DNA of 64,000 nucleotides from NORP110 sp051251595 (GTDB lineage: Bacteria > Pseudomonadota > Alphaproteobacteria > Rhodobacterales > Rhodobacteraceae), in contig JBPOFA010000008.1 of assembly GCA_051251595.1 (NCBI GenBank), forward strand, positions 62,001 to 126,000. Direction: 5' to 3'. The notes under the pieces are model-generated. The model did no database searches. It saw only the letters and a list, made by a program, of their open reading frames with translations, and was not told the DNA's origin. Below are positions 16,421 to 25,066 of this stretch, in pieces; positions within the stretch are counted from its first letter, which is position 1, and every line of letters begins with the position of its first letter. The position numbers and the translations under genes were made by a program.

Positions 16421-16747
16421 TTATCCAAGAAGCGCCGCGCGAGTTTGCGCCGTCCAGCCAAGATAAAGTTGCCCATCTGCCTCGACCACAGGTCGTTTCA
16501 TCAAGGTTGGGTGTTCGGCCAACAGGTCCAGAGAATCTCTGCCACGCTCTGCCTCGGACAATCCGCGCCAGGTCGTGGAACGTTTGTTGACAAGATCGTC
16601 CCCGAAGGCCTTGTAAAAGCGGGTTAAATCCTGATGCGACACTCCATCCGCCCGCACATCCGTGACGTCGACGGACTGTCCTGCGGCTGTCAATTCACGG
16701 ATCGCTTTCCTGCAGGTATCGCAGGTCTTCAAGGCAAAAACTTTCAT
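16421..16747 (-). CDS. ArsC/Spx family thioredoxin-fold protein
   Basis: A 108-residue protein starting MKVFALKTCDTCRKAIREL, with the Cys-x-x-Cys of the YffB/Spx/ArsC-like family, followed by the RADGVSHQDLTRFYKAFGDDLVNKRSTTWRGLSE segment (shortened here to the DLVNKRSTTWR motif) and TLMKRPVVEADGQLYLGW near the end. It lacks the arsenate reductase Arg set typical of true ArsC, so a redox or adaptor role is more likely than arsenic resistance. The ATG at 16747 has AGGGAAAAG upstream; an earlier frame start is poorer. Confidence 0.82.
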   Translation of the reverse strand: MKVFALKTCDTCRKAIRELTAAGQSVDVTDVRADGVSHQDLTRFYKAFGDDLVNKRSTTWRGLSEAERGRDSLDLLAEHPTLMKRPVVEADGQLYLGWTAQTRAALLG

Positions 16748-16955
16748 TCTTTTCCCTATTTTCAATATGTTAACGTCTTCTGATCAGAGTCGTTATTGTT
16801 TTACTTGATTTTTTCGCCAATCCCCACAGACTCTGCACCGTGACAACCAATTTCTATGACTGCGCCTCGATCAGGCTGCCGATACCTTAGAATACAATGG
16901 CTGCACCACCCCGCTGCATGTTGCGGGCGGGAACTGACAGAGGAGTACACGGGAA

Positions 16956-17162
16956 ATGGCTACTGGCACCGTGAAATGGTTCAACGCCACCAAAGGCTTT
17001 GGTTTTATTCAGCCCGACAATGGCGGCAATGATGTTTTTGTACATATTTCTGCCGTTGAACAGGCAGGGATGACAGGGCTTCAAGACGATCAAAAGATTG
17101 AATACGAAATGATTGAAGGCCGGGACGGGCGTCAATCAGCAGGTCATCTGAAGGCGATCTGA
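16956..17162 (+). CDS. Cold-shock domain protein
   Basis: A 68-residue CspA-type RNA/ssDNA chaperone. RNP1 (KGFGFIQPD) and RNP2 (DVFVHIS) are intact, and MATGTVKWFNATKGFG is the standard N-terminus. The 208-base upstream region is gene-free, as expected for a csp 5' leader. It contains a short stem (CCCGC at 16910 with GCGGG at 16923) and an AGAGGAG motif 11 bases before the start. A hairpin with a short T-run follows the gene. Confidence 0.95.
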   Translation: MATGTVKWFNATKGFGFIQPDNGGNDVFVHISAVEQAGMTGLQDDQKIEYEMIEGRDGRQSAGHLKAI

Positions 17163-17189
17163 CCAACGCATCATTGAACACAAAACCGG

Positions 17190-17219
17190 GGCTCAAAGCA
17201 CGCGCTTTGGGCCGATTTT
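17190..17219 (+). terminator. Terminator after the cold-shock gene
   Basis: GGCTCAAAGC, loop ACGC, GCTTTGGGCC: a 10-bp stem with one G-U pair, followed by GATTTTA. It lies 28 bases after the stop codon. Confidence 0.65.
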
Positions 17220-17234
17220 AGGTGGGATATTGCT

Positions 17235-17876
17235 ATGCCGACGATATTGACCTTTGGGGACAGCAACACCCACGGGACGCTCCCCCTTCGCGATCTGGAC
17301 GAAGAATTGCGTCTAGGCCCGACGGCCCGCTGGCCCGGTGTTGCCTTGGGCGAATTGGGCCCCGACTGGACCCTGATCGAAGAAGGTCTGCCCGGGCGCA
17401 CAACGCGCCATGCCGATCCGGATAAAGGCACGCATATGGATGGGCGGCTCGGGCTGCACATGGCACTGGAAAGCCACGGCCCGATTGATGTCATGACATT
17501 GATGTTGGGCACCAATGACCTGAAAATGCAGTTCAACATGTCCGCACGCGCCATTGCCGAAGATGTCGGGATGCTGCTGGACATCGCCTTGTCCGACGAA
17601 ATGCAGCAACGCCATGACGGGTTCGACATTCTGTTGATTTGCCCACCCCCGGTGCTAGAGGCCGGCGTCCTGGCGGACATGTTCGCGGGGGGACGCGCCA
17701 AATCTTTGCAGTTGCCCAAACCCTATGCCGAAGTGGCGAAGATACGGGAACTGGCCATTTTGAATGCCGGGGATTTCATCGAAAGCAGCCCCCTTGATGG
17801 TGTGCATTTCGAAGCCGACATGCATCGGAAACTGGGGAAAGCAGTGGCAAAAGCTGTGCTGAAAATGGCTGGCTAA
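17235..17876 (+). CDS. SGNH/GDSL-type esterase
   Basis: A 213-residue SGNH hydrolase without signal peptide, so probably cytosolic. Block I is LTFGDSNTHG with the nucleophile Ser near residue 9, block III is MLGTNDLK, and block V is DGVHFEADMHRKL with the catalytic Asp/His. The arrangement resembles aryl-esterase/arylesterase-like and carbohydrate deacetylase members. The substrate cannot be told. It lies directly after the cold-shock gene's terminator and starts at an ATG, with no overlap. Confidence 0.88.
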   Translation: MPTILTFGDSNTHGTLPLRDLDEELRLGPTARWPGVALGELGPDWTLIEEGLPGRTTRHADPDKGTHMDGRLGLHMALESHGPIDVMTLMLGTNDLKMQFNMSARAIAEDVGMLLDIALSDEMQQRHDGFDILLICPPPVLEAGVLADMFAGGRAKSLQLPKPYAEVAKIRELAILNAGDFIESSPLDGVHFEADMHRKLGKAVAKAVLKMAG

Positions 17877-17971
17877 CGCCTTTGCGTTGCCTGAATAATC
17901 TTTGACTCCGTCAAATTGTTGCCAAGTTCATTTGGCATCAAGGCCCTGGGAAACACATCCATGGTGACGAT

Positions 17972-18142
17972 ATGGCAATCAGCGATTCACATTTCAAAGA
18001 AGCAATTCTGATCGAGAAACCAAGCGAACCGCTTGATATTCCGATGGAAATCATCCTTGGCGCCGTAGGTGTCTTGGTTGTTTTCCTGATCGTGGTCACG
18101 ATCATTTGGATTCGTATGAACCGGGATGAAGAAGCGACTTAG
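17972..18142 (+). CDS. Small single-span membrane protein (56 aa)
   Basis: A short open frame encodes a soluble acidic N-terminus (MAISDSHFKEAILIEKPSEP), then one strong transmembrane helix (IILGAVGVLVVFLIVVTIIW) and a basic/acidic tail RMNRDEEAT. GGTGA lies 7 bases before the ATG. Orientation by the positive-inside rule places the C-terminus in the cytosol. No family is recognised. The clean helix and charge pattern argue that it is real, and it fills what would otherwise be a 320-base gap. Confidence 0.5.
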   Translation: MAISDSHFKEAILIEKPSEPLDIPMEIILGAVGVLVVFLIVVTIIWIRMNRDEEAT

Positions 18143-18151
18143 CCGGATCGG

Positions 18152-18184
18152 GCGGCACATCGGGGACCCCCGATCGCGTGCCGC
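18152..18184. terminator. Long hairpin between convergent genes
   Basis: GCGGCAC-ATCGGGG, AC, CCCCGAT-(CGC bulge)-GTGCCGC: 14 paired bases between the 56-aa gene and thyX. There is no T-run on either side, but its position suggests a shared transcript end. Confidence 0.45.
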
Positions 18185-18197
18185 CGCCGCAGCGGAT

Positions 18198-19121
18198 CTA
18201 TTCTTTTAGAACGGCCTCGAACTCTCGCCATTCGCGTTTGCTCATGCCTGACGTCTCTGCTGTTACGTCCTCGCCGCGCAGCATGCGCTGGACGCAGTCG
18301 ATGGCTTGTTTGGACAGATGCACGCCGCCCATGTGGTAATCCTCAAAGGCTTTGAACGCGAAGGGCACCCAATCGGCGACGACTGCCGCGATGGCGTCGG
18401 CATAGACGCGGATTTCATATTGCGCATGCGCATCGGCCCGAAGGCGCAAGAAGTGGAACAGGTTGTGCAAATCCACCTTCCAATACCATTGGGTGTAGAT
18501 ATTCGCCGGCAGGTTCATCCGCGCCAGTTCGCGCGCCAGACCTTGTTTTGGATCGCCGTCCTGATCGACCTCTCCAATCATTTCTTCATAATGGTCATAG
18601 GTGCGCGCCGCGTCGCCCTTTAGGATTTCCAGCACACGGGCGGATTCAGCATCCGTCAGCGCGTTGCCCCGCCCCTGATTGTTGATCACGGATTGCGCGG
18701 CCAGCTGTTCCGGCGCGGGAATGTAGAATTCACGGTCCAGAATAGAATAACGGGCAGAATATTCGTTCACATTCGCCGTACGGTGGCGAATCCATTGGCG
18801 GGCGACAAAAACCGGCAGTTTCACATGCAGCTTGATTTCGCACATTTCGAAGGGGGTCGAGTGCCAGTGACGCATCAAATAGCGGATCAGGCCTTCGTCA
18901 TTCTGCACCGACTTGGTGCCCTTGCCATAGCTGACCCGCGCGGCCTGCGTGATGGCGGAATCGTCGCCCATATAGTCGATGACCCGGATAAACCCGTGAT
19001 CCAACACCTCATGGGCGCGATAAAGATGCGTTTCCATCCCGTCTGAAACGGCCCGCAAAGTCGGGCGCGGATTGGCGCGGAGTTCTTCGATTTCGGCCAG
19101 TTGGTCAGGGGTCAGAGGCAT
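18198..19121 (-). CDS. thyX: FAD-dependent thymidylate synthase ThyX
   Basis: Converts dUMP to dTMP with methylenetetrahydrofolate and reduced FAD. About 307 residues, longer than short ThyX forms but usual for Rhodobacterales. The signature RHR-x7-S is seen as RHRTANVNEYS, followed by ARYS. The N-terminus LTPDQLAEIEELRANPRPTL is shared by alphaproteobacterial ThyX proteins. The ATG at 19121 is preceded by AAAGGA; a TTG at 19142 is the alternative. No thyA is in the window, consistent with ThyX being the only route here. Confidence 0.95.
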   Translation of the reverse strand: MPLTPDQLAEIEELRANPRPTLRAVSDGMETHLYRAHEVLDHGFIRVIDYMGDDSAITQAARVSYGKGTKSVQNDEGLIRYLMRHWHSTPFEMCEIKLHVKLPVFVARQWIRHRTANVNEYSARYSILDREFYIPAPEQLAAQSVINNQGRGNALTDAESARVLEILKGDAARTYDHYEEMIGEVDQDGDPKQGLARELARMNLPANIYTQWYWKVDLHNLFHFLRLRADAHAQYEIRVYADAIAAVVADWVPFAFKAFEDYHMGGVHLSKQAIDCVQRMLRGEDVTAETSGMSKREWREFEAVLKE

Positions 19122-19304
19122 AGAAGCGAATCCTTTGGTCAACTCTTTTGCGTGACACTATATCTATGGGTTCACGCGCAGGGTACCGCAGAATACAGCA
19201 ATTTCCCCGCGCTGCCCCATTTTTTATCGATTGAACCCGGCATGTCTTAACCCGGCCTTCATCCGGCGGCGGCAATCTGGCGGAAATTAACCTTGTTTTT
19301 GGTG

Positions 19305-20564
19305 ATGAAAGTGGCGGTTTTCCGGGTGGTCTGGATCTTTGTGCTGGCCAGTGCCTTTTGGCTGGCAACGGCGGATGTGGCACGCGCGGACTACGCGACG
19401 GAGCTGGCGCATGCGCAGGCTGCGCTTGCCGTTCAGGATTGGCCACAGGCGCAGGTTGCGGCCAAGGCTGCCTTTGCGCAGGCGCGCACGGCCGACGGCC
19501 ATGTTCAGGCGGCGCGTTTGGTGGCCAAGACATATCATCAGGCCGGGGCCTATGCGCGGGCCGAATTTTGGCTGCGGCGGGCGTTGTTGCATGCGGCGTC
19601 CCCCGCAATCGCGGCGGCGCTCAGCAAAGAGATTGCGCAGGTGCGCGACCAAAACCCTGTGCAGCTTCGCCTTCAGTTTTCGGTGGCCCCGAATGGGAAC
19701 ATCAACAACGGTTACCCCGGCGACCGCGTGATGATTTGGGGGAGGCCCTTTGTGCTAAGCCCCTCGGCCCGTGCCCTGCCCGGGGTAGAGCTGATTGCAG
19801 GGGGCGCACTGGACTTTCGCGTTCGCCGCACCAGCAGATCTGAGACGAAGATCGGTCTTGCGGGATATACCCGCAGATACACGCTGTCGCCGCAATCCCG
19901 CAGAATGGCGCCGGGGGTCAATGGCGCTGATTTCGCGCGTTCCGGGATAGATTTGTCATTCTCTCATCGTGTTCGGTTTACAGCATGGCCCGGGATCACC
20001 ACGACCCGCGGATGGATCGGGCAAAGCTGGTATGGCGCGCGCCCCTTTACCACGCAGGCCGGGGCGCTGGTTCGCCAAGAATTTGACGTCTCGCCCCGCA
20101 CCCGCTGGCATCTGCTGGGCGCGGCAGAGGTTCAGGACATCCAACAAGGCCAAGCGTCACGGGCAAATGTCTTTCGTCTTGCGGCGGGGGTTGCGCATCT
20201 CTCGGCGCAATCCGCGCGACTGGACCTGGCGATTGCCGCGCGGGTGACCAAATCGCCCACGCCCAGTCTGGACAATCAATACCTGACCCTGACCGGCCGC
20301 TATCGACTGGCCCGTGCGCCAGGTAAGATCGACTGGGCGATGCTTGGCTCTGTCGGGCTTCGACGTTTTGATGCGTCGCCCTACAGGGCCGGACCGCGCA
20401 GGGACAGCACCCTGTCCGTCGGAACCGAGGCCGTGTTTCTCGGGGCGGCCCTGTTTGGGCTGTCACCGATTGCGCGATTGGAATATGCTCTGACCACATC
20501 CAATGTGCAGCTTTATGAACGGCGCGGCCTGACGATGCGGTTCGGCTGGCGTTCGGATTTTTAA
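19305..20564 (+). CDS. Outer-membrane beta-barrel protein with TPR-like N-domain (Slam/DUF560-like)
   Basis: A 419-residue secreted protein. It has a signal peptide (MKVAVFRVVWIFVLASAFWL, cleavage after DVARA), then an Ala-rich helical TPR-like region (~25-120: DWPQAQVAAKAAFAQAR, AEFWLRRALLHAA), then alternating aromatic strands ending in RFGWRSDF with the terminal Phe of outer-membrane barrels. The QLRLQFSVAPNGNINNGYPGD stretch (first 19 residues shown) matches surface lipoprotein assembly modifier proteins. No client lipoprotein gene is adjacent. GTG/TTG codons just upstream are alternative starts. Confidence 0.7.
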   Translation: MKVAVFRVVWIFVLASAFWLATADVARADYATELAHAQAALAVQDWPQAQVAAKAAFAQARTADGHVQAARLVAKTYHQAGAYARAEFWLRRALLHAASPAIAAALSKEIAQVRDQNPVQLRLQFSVAPNGNINNGYPGDRVMIWGRPFVLSPSARALPGVELIAGGALDFRVRRTSRSETKIGLAGYTRRYTLSPQSRRMAPGVNGADFARSGIDLSFSHRVRFTAWPGITTTRGWIGQSWYGARPFTTQAGALVRQEFDVSPRTRWHLLGAAEVQDIQQGQASRANVFRLAAGVAHLSAQSARLDLAIAARVTKSPTPSLDNQYLTLTGRYRLARAPGKIDWAMLGSVGLRRFDASPYRAGPRRDSTLSVGTEAVFLGAALFGLSPIARLEYALTTSNVQLYERRGLTMRFGWRSDF

Positions 20565-20679
20565 GCCCGCGGGCGCATCTGGTCTTGCAACCCAACAGCC
20601 CATGGGGTCTGTTACATCGTCGCTTAAGATATTGAATGATGAACGTTCTCTTGCGACATCCAAAAAGGAAGGACGCGAT

Positions 20680-21108
20680 ATGAAAGTGAAGTATCTACAT
20701 ACAATGGTTCGGGTCAAAGACCTCGACACATCCATAGCCTTTTTCGAATTGCTGGGCCTCAAAGAAACACGCAGGAACGAAAACCAGGGCGGGCGTTTCA
20801 CCCTTGTTTTCATGGCTCCTCCGGGTCAAGAAGACTGCCCGGTAGAGCTGACCTATAACTGGGACGGCGATGACGGTCTGCCCTCTGACAGCCGCCACTT
20901 TGGCCATCTCGCCTATTCCGTCGAGAATATCTATGACATGTGCCAATCGCTTATGGATGCAGGTGTCACGATCAATCGCCCGCCCCGCGACGGGCATATG
21001 GCCTTTGTGCGTTCACCTGACAATATTTCCATCGAACTCATCCAGGCGGGCGAAAGCCTGGCAGCGGCGGAACCATGGGCCAGCATGGAAAACACCGGAC
21101 ATTGGTAA
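20680..21108 (+). CDS. gloA: Lactoylglutathione lyase (glyoxalase I)
   Basis: Detoxifies methylglyoxal by isomerising its glutathione hemithioacetal. The 142-residue VOC protein has the four expected metal ligands: His in YLHTMVRVKD, Glu in CPVELTYNWD, His in FGHLAYSV and Glu in ISIELIQ. AAGGAAGG precedes the ATG at 20680, so the 26-residue upstream extension is discarded. Its last 34 bases overlap the next gene's start in another frame. Confidence 0.93.
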   Translation: MKVKYLHTMVRVKDLDTSIAFFELLGLKETRRNENQGGRFTLVFMAPPGQEDCPVELTYNWDGDDGLPSDSRHFGHLAYSVENIYDMCQSLMDAGVTINRPPRDGHMAFVRSPDNISIELIQAGESLAAAEPWASMENTGHW

Positions 21109-21818
21109 GGCTTGCGGTCCTGTTGCTGGCGCTTTGGCCGGCAGCAGGACACAGCGCCTGTCGCCAAGCGCTGATCCTAGGGCTGGACATATCCGGCTCT
21201 GTCAGCGCGACGGAATACAGGTTGCAAATGGATGGGCTGGCCGGGGCCCTGTTGGACAAGGATGTGCGGCAGGCCTTTCTGGCCATTCCAGACGCCCCTG
21301 TGGACCTGCAAGTGTTCGAATGGTCCGGGCCGCAAACGCAAAACACGATCATTCCCTGGACGAGCGTCACCGATGACGCGACGTTGGCCAGTATCGCGGC
21401 GACCCTGACATCCACCAACCGACAGGGCAATCAGGTTTCAACCGCCCTTGGCACGGCGATGATGTTTGCATCCAACGCATTGGAGACCAAAACTCACTGC
21501 TGGCGGCGCACGATTGATCTGTCCGGCGACGGCACGTCAAATGTCGGCCCGCGCCCGCGCGACATCAAGGTCACCCTGCCCCCGGACATCACGTTGAACG
21601 CGATCGTAATCGCCGCGCCTGCCTCACAGCAGGCCACAACGCGAAATGGTGAAATTGCGATGCTGACGAACTATTTCCGATCCGAAGTCATTCGCGGCCC
21701 AGACGCGTTCGTGGAAGCGGCCCTTGGCTTTGACGATTTTCAGGCCGCCATGACCCGAAAGCTCTTGAAAGAGCTGGAAACCCTTGCGGTTGGTGCCGCA
21801 GCGCAAACCACCCCTTAG
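21075..21818 (+). CDS. DUF1194 von Willebrand factor A-like secreted protein
   Basis: A 247-residue exported protein of the DUF1194 family. A signal peptide (LVRLAVLLLALWPAAGHSA) is followed by LGLDISGSVSATEY, a near-perfect MIDAS DxSxS motif of VWA domains, with further MIDAS-type positions around TLTSTNRQGNQ and SGDGTSNVG. It probably acts as a periplasmic metal-dependent adhesion or binding protein. The ATG lies inside gloA, an overlap of 34 bases; a TTG at 21102 would shorten it and keep the signal peptide. Confidence 0.82.
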   Translation: MGQHGKHRTLVRLAVLLLALWPAAGHSACRQALILGLDISGSVSATEYRLQMDGLAGALLDKDVRQAFLAIPDAPVDLQVFEWSGPQTQNTIIPWTSVTDDATLASIAATLTSTNRQGNQVSTALGTAMMFASNALETKTHCWRRTIDLSGDGTSNVGPRPRDIKVTLPPDITLNAIVIAAPASQQATTRNGEIAMLTNYFRSEVIRGPDAFVEAALGFDDFQAAMTRKLLKELETLAVGAAAQTTP

Positions 21819-21905
21819 GGTATCCCCCCTTCCGCGGCAATTCCCCTGTCACGCCCGGTCAGAGTCGTGTAGAAAAATGGGAAATCCATCTTAGGGGACC
21901 CCGGA

Positions 21906-22385
21906 ATGAAACATCGCCTTCTCGCAGTTATTGCACTTCCGCTTTTGGCCAGTTCCGCCTGGGCAGAAGGCGACATCGCGCAAGTAAACACATGCCTGAG
22001 CCAAGCGGCCCAAGGGCAAGGCGACCCGGCCGCATGCATTGAGGATTTGCATGCCCCCTGTCTGGACAACGCACAGGAAACCCCGGCTGTGGCCACCCTT
22101 TGTCTAAAGGACACCCGAAAGATCTGGTCGGATGGGATTGCATCGGTCATTGCAGACACCGTTGCGGAGTTTGACGAAAAACAGGCCGCTGTCGTTCGGA
22201 TAGAGGTGAAATACGATCTTTTGACCAATCTATTGCAATGCGATCGGCTTGAGGAACTGTCACTTGCCACGACAGAAATCAGCGGGGCCGACTCCGCGCT
22301 TCAGGCGGCACGGTGCCAGTCCACAGCCTCGGCCCTGACTTATGCGCGGCTTTACACCCGCACCCAGTCGAACTCAGCGGAGTGA
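21906..22385 (+). CDS. Secreted Cys-containing protein, unknown function
   Basis: A 159-residue protein with a clear signal peptide (MKHRLLAVIALPLLASSAWA) and six Cys in the mature part (NTCLSQ, AACIED, APCLDN, TLCLKD, LQCDRL, ARCQST), suggesting three disulfides. The helical layout with paired Cys resembles LprI-like lysozyme inhibitors, but I cannot confirm membership. A 5-base gap to the RraA gene and GGAG at its end suggest the two are co-transcribed. Confidence 0.6.
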   Translation: MKHRLLAVIALPLLASSAWAEGDIAQVNTCLSQAAQGQGDPAACIEDLHAPCLDNAQETPAVATLCLKDTRKIWSDGIASVIADTVAEFDEKQAAVVRIEVKYDLLTNLLQCDRLEELSLATTEISGADSALQAARCQSTASALTYARLYTRTQSNSAE

Positions 22386-22389
22386 ACAG

Positions 22390-23091
22390 ATGCTCGGCGC
22401 CCCAACCAAACTGACCATTCGCACCAACTTTCCCCGCCCGACACCTGAACAGGTAAAGGCCTTTCGCGACATCCCCACGGGGTTTCTTTGCGATGCATTG
22501 GGCGGCAGAGGTGGGCTGGATACCGTGATCACCCCCGTCGGCGGTGGCGGCCATCTGCCGGAACACGCCTTTGGCGTTGCGCTGGTTGCCGATAACGGAC
22601 CAGAGGAAAACCTGGCCACTTTGGGGGCCATGCATGTTGTGCAGCCCGGTGACATGGTCATCGCCTCCGTCCGGGGATGTCAGACCTGCGCGGCGGCCGG
22701 TGATTTGTTCATGGCCAAGCTGAAGCTCAAAGGCGCAGCGGGGTTTGTGACAGACGGTCCGATGCGGGATTATGCCGGGATCATTCAGGCCGGATTGCCC
22801 GCCTGGTGCAATGGGCTGAACCCCAATTCGCCCTATGAAAACGGGCCCGGTCGCGTCGGGTTCGGGGCCGTGGTTGCAGGGGAATACATCAACAGTGGCG
22901 ACATCGTTGTCGCTGATACGGACGGCGTGGTCGTCATCCCCTTTGACCGCATTGACGAGGTCATCGCACAGCTGCCCCGTATCCGGGAACTGGAAGATGC
23001 AGAAGAACAACGCGTCAGGGACGGCATCGTCAACACCTCTAAAATCGCTTCCATGCTAGAGGATGGCAGCGCGGTTCTGGTCGACGACTAG
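22390..23091 (+). CDS. RraA-like aldolase (HMG aldolase family)
   Basis: A 233-residue RraA/4-hydroxy-4-methyl-2-oxoglutarate aldolase-type protein, a class II metal-dependent lyase that yields pyruvate or decarboxylates oxaloacetate. Family motifs: CDALGGRGGLD, LATLGAMHVVQPGDMVIAS (substrate/metal loop), GFVTDGPMRDY with the conserved Asp and Arg-Asp, and VVVIPFDRIDEV. GGAG lies before the ATG at 22390. It sits at the edge of the sugar-acid island, so cleavage of a keto-acid intermediate is plausible. RraA-type RNase E regulation is less likely. Confidence 0.82.
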   Translation: MLGAPTKLTIRTNFPRPTPEQVKAFRDIPTGFLCDALGGRGGLDTVITPVGGGGHLPEHAFGVALVADNGPEENLATLGAMHVVQPGDMVIASVRGCQTCAAAGDLFMAKLKLKGAAGFVTDGPMRDYAGIIQAGLPAWCNGLNPNSPYENGPGRVGFGAVVAGEYINSGDIVVADTDGVVVIPFDRIDEVIAQLPRIRELEDAEEQRVRDGIVNTSKIASMLEDGSAVLVDD

Positions 23092-23123
23092 GCCGCAATC
23101 ACGCCGCTGATTAGCCATTGCTT

Positions 23124-24017
23124 TCAGCTAAACGCGCTTTTGGCCCCGCCGGTTTTCTGCATCTTGAAAATAGACGTATTGTCAGGCGCGGGTGGCAGCG
23201 GCATGGTCACAGGCACGTTTTCCAGCCGAGGGCTCAGACAGGGTTCGCCGGTGATCATTCGATCTTGCAGATCCTCCCAAAACCGTCGTTGTCCCAGTTC
23301 GTGGATATAGCTGCTGGCCCCAAGGATCGGCCATGCGTCGGCCTTTGCCACCTCAAAGAACAGGATCTTGCGGGCGCGATCGGACACGTTCGGCGCGGAC
23401 CCATGCAACAGCCGCGAATGGTGCACCGTCATGCTGCCCGCTTTGCCGGTCAGGGTGACGGCTTTTTCCGGTTCAAACAACGGATCATCCGGGTCAATCG
23501 CGCCGCAAAACACACCATTGGCATGGTGGCTGAGGATCGGTTCTTTATGCGTGCCAGGGATGACCATCAGCGGGCCGTTATCCTCTGTCACATCCTCTAA
23601 CAACACGCCAAAGGCCAGCAGGTCATCGTTGGTATGCGGGTAAAACGCCCAATCCTGATGCCATTCCACCGCAGCCCCGCCCCCCGGGGCCTTGGTGTTC
23701 AGCTTTGACGTGATCAAGGCAGTGTCCGGCCCCAAAAGGTCGTTCAACACCGCTGTGATTCCAGAGCCTGTCAGAGCCTCTTGAAATATCGGATCGCGCT
23801 TATGGGGCAGTTTGATCCGGGTCAGGCGCGGACTATCGGCGCTGTGCCCCCTGTCGAGATCATAGACTTCATCGCTTTCACTGATCGTGCGAGAGGCCTC
23901 GATCAAGGCGTTCGTGACCTCCTGCATTTTTCGCAGCAGATCCGCGCTCACCACATCTTGGACCATCAAATAGCCGTTCGTGTCGTAAAAGGTCTTTTGC
24001 GCTTGGGTCAGCATCAC
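23124..24017 (-). CDS. Phytanoyl-CoA dioxygenase family protein (PhyH)
   Basis: A 297-residue Fe(II)/2-oxoglutarate oxygenase. The facial triad is visible as HQDWAFYPH (His-x-Asp) and LLHGSAPNVSDRAR (distal His and the Arg binding 2-oxoglutarate). The family hydroxylates many small molecules besides phytanoyl-CoA. It overlaps the upstream dehydrogenase stop by 4 bases (ATGA), so the two form an operon led by a GntR-type operator at 24994. A sugar-acid or related polar substrate is suggested by context only. Confidence 0.85.
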   Translation of the reverse strand: MMLTQAQKTFYDTNGYLMVQDVVSADLLRKMQEVTNALIEASRTISESDEVYDLDRGHSADSPRLTRIKLPHKRDPIFQEALTGSGITAVLNDLLGPDTALITSKLNTKAPGGGAAVEWHQDWAFYPHTNDDLLAFGVLLEDVTEDNGPLMVIPGTHKEPILSHHANGVFCGAIDPDDPLFEPEKAVTLTGKAGSMTVHHSRLLHGSAPNVSDRARKILFFEVAKADAWPILGASSYIHELGQRRFWEDLQDRMITGEPCLSPRLENVPVTMPLPPAPDNTSIFKMQKTGGAKSAFS

Positions 24018-24931
24018 TCCCGTCCTTTTGCCGCTTCTTCTTCCATATCCATTCCGTTCAGCCGAGCCACATGGTCGGTGATGGTGGGCACGTAGTCGCC
24101 ACCATTTCCCGCGGCCTCTACATGGGAAAAATACTGTTTGGCAGCAGAGGCCATCACCGTGACCAGCCCGGCATCGTCGGCCATGGCATTCACATAGCGC
24201 AAATCTTTGGCGGCGTTGGCGATGGTGAATTTATGCACCTCTTCGCGGTCCACCGCATAGGTCATGAAGGTTTCGAAAAAGCCGTTGGACAGGCGGCTGG
24301 ACCCGATGACTTGCCGTACTTTGGATGGCGTAATTCCAACCGCAGCCCCCAGCACCGTCGCCTCTGCATAAAGCGAGGCATAGCCCATAGAGATGAAATT
24401 CATCAGCAGTTTCATCTTATGGCCGCTGCCCGTTGGCCCAACATGGGTGATGTTCCCGGCCCAGCAGTCCAGCACGGGTTTCACCTTGGCAAAGGTCGCC
24501 TCATCGCAGCCAACCATAGCATCCAATGTGCCCTCTTCGGCCTCTTTTGGGGTCCGACCTAGGGGCGCATCGACGAATGTTCCGCCTTTCGCCTCGAGTT
24601 CTGCGGCCAGCGCCAGGGTCGATGTTGGATCCGCCGTGGTTGTATCAATCACGATCAATCCGGGGCGCGCGCCTGCTAAAATGCCATCTGGTCCGCGGAA
24701 AATTCCCTCGACCTGTGGTGAATTTGACAAGCACAAATGAATGATTTCGCAGGTTTGGGCCATCTCTTTTGGCGTCGCGACCTCGGTCGCGCCCATACCA
24801 ACCAAACTGTCAACCGGGGTGCGGTTTCGGTTTCCCTTGATCCAGACCGGATAGCCGTTTTTGATCAGATTTTTGGCCATCCCATGGCCCATAAAACCAA
24901 CGCCGATAAAGCCAATCTTTGTATCGCTCAT
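24014..24931 (-). CDS. NAD(P)-dependent beta-hydroxyacid dehydrogenase
   Basis: A 305-residue 3-hydroxyisobutyrate dehydrogenase-like oxidoreductase. The Rossmann motif GFIGVGFMGHGMAKNLIKNG opens the protein, DAPLGRTPKEAEEG occupies the substrate loop, and GSGHKMKLLMNFISMG holds the catalytic Lys. Tartronate semialdehyde reductase and threonate dehydrogenase are relatives. It is the first gene of a unit with PhyH and lies 60 bases from a TGGTATACCA palindrome, so it likely belongs to the GntR regulon. Confidence 0.88.
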   Translation of the reverse strand: MSDTKIGFIGVGFMGHGMAKNLIKNGYPVWIKGNRNRTPVDSLVGMGATEVATPKEMAQTCEIIHLCLSNSPQVEGIFRGPDGILAGARPGLIVIDTTTADPTSTLALAAELEAKGGTFVDAPLGRTPKEAEEGTLDAMVGCDEATFAKVKPVLDCWAGNITHVGPTGSGHKMKLLMNFISMGYASLYAEATVLGAAVGITPSKVRQVIGSSRLSNGFFETFMTYAVDREEVHKFTIANAAKDLRYVNAMADDAGLVTVMASAAKQYFSHVEAAGNGGDYVPTITDHVARLNGMDMEEEAAKGRE

Positions 24932-24993
24932 AGTATCTCTCCCTTGGCGGCCCGTGTCATCGGTGATGATCGGTCCGATCGCCCTGATTTAAA

Positions 24994-25003
24994 TGGTATA
25001 CCA
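24994..25003. promoter_or_regulatory. GntR operator (copy 1), upstream of dehydrogenase-PhyH
   Basis: TGGTATACCA, perfect palindrome, in AAATGGTATACCAATCC. It matches the UxuR/ExuR-like FadR-subfamily consensus and lies 63 bases before the dehydrogenase start on the minus strand. Confidence 0.7.
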
Positions 25004-25066
25004 ATCCGGATGTGATGCAAGACCTCTGACTGTAGGCGCAGAGCAGTGCTTTTGCGACGCTTAGCG

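Noticed and set aside
16421..16747. Arsenate reductase
   Set aside because: It has the Cys-x-x-Cys start of Spx/YffB-like proteins, and no ars operon genes are nearby.
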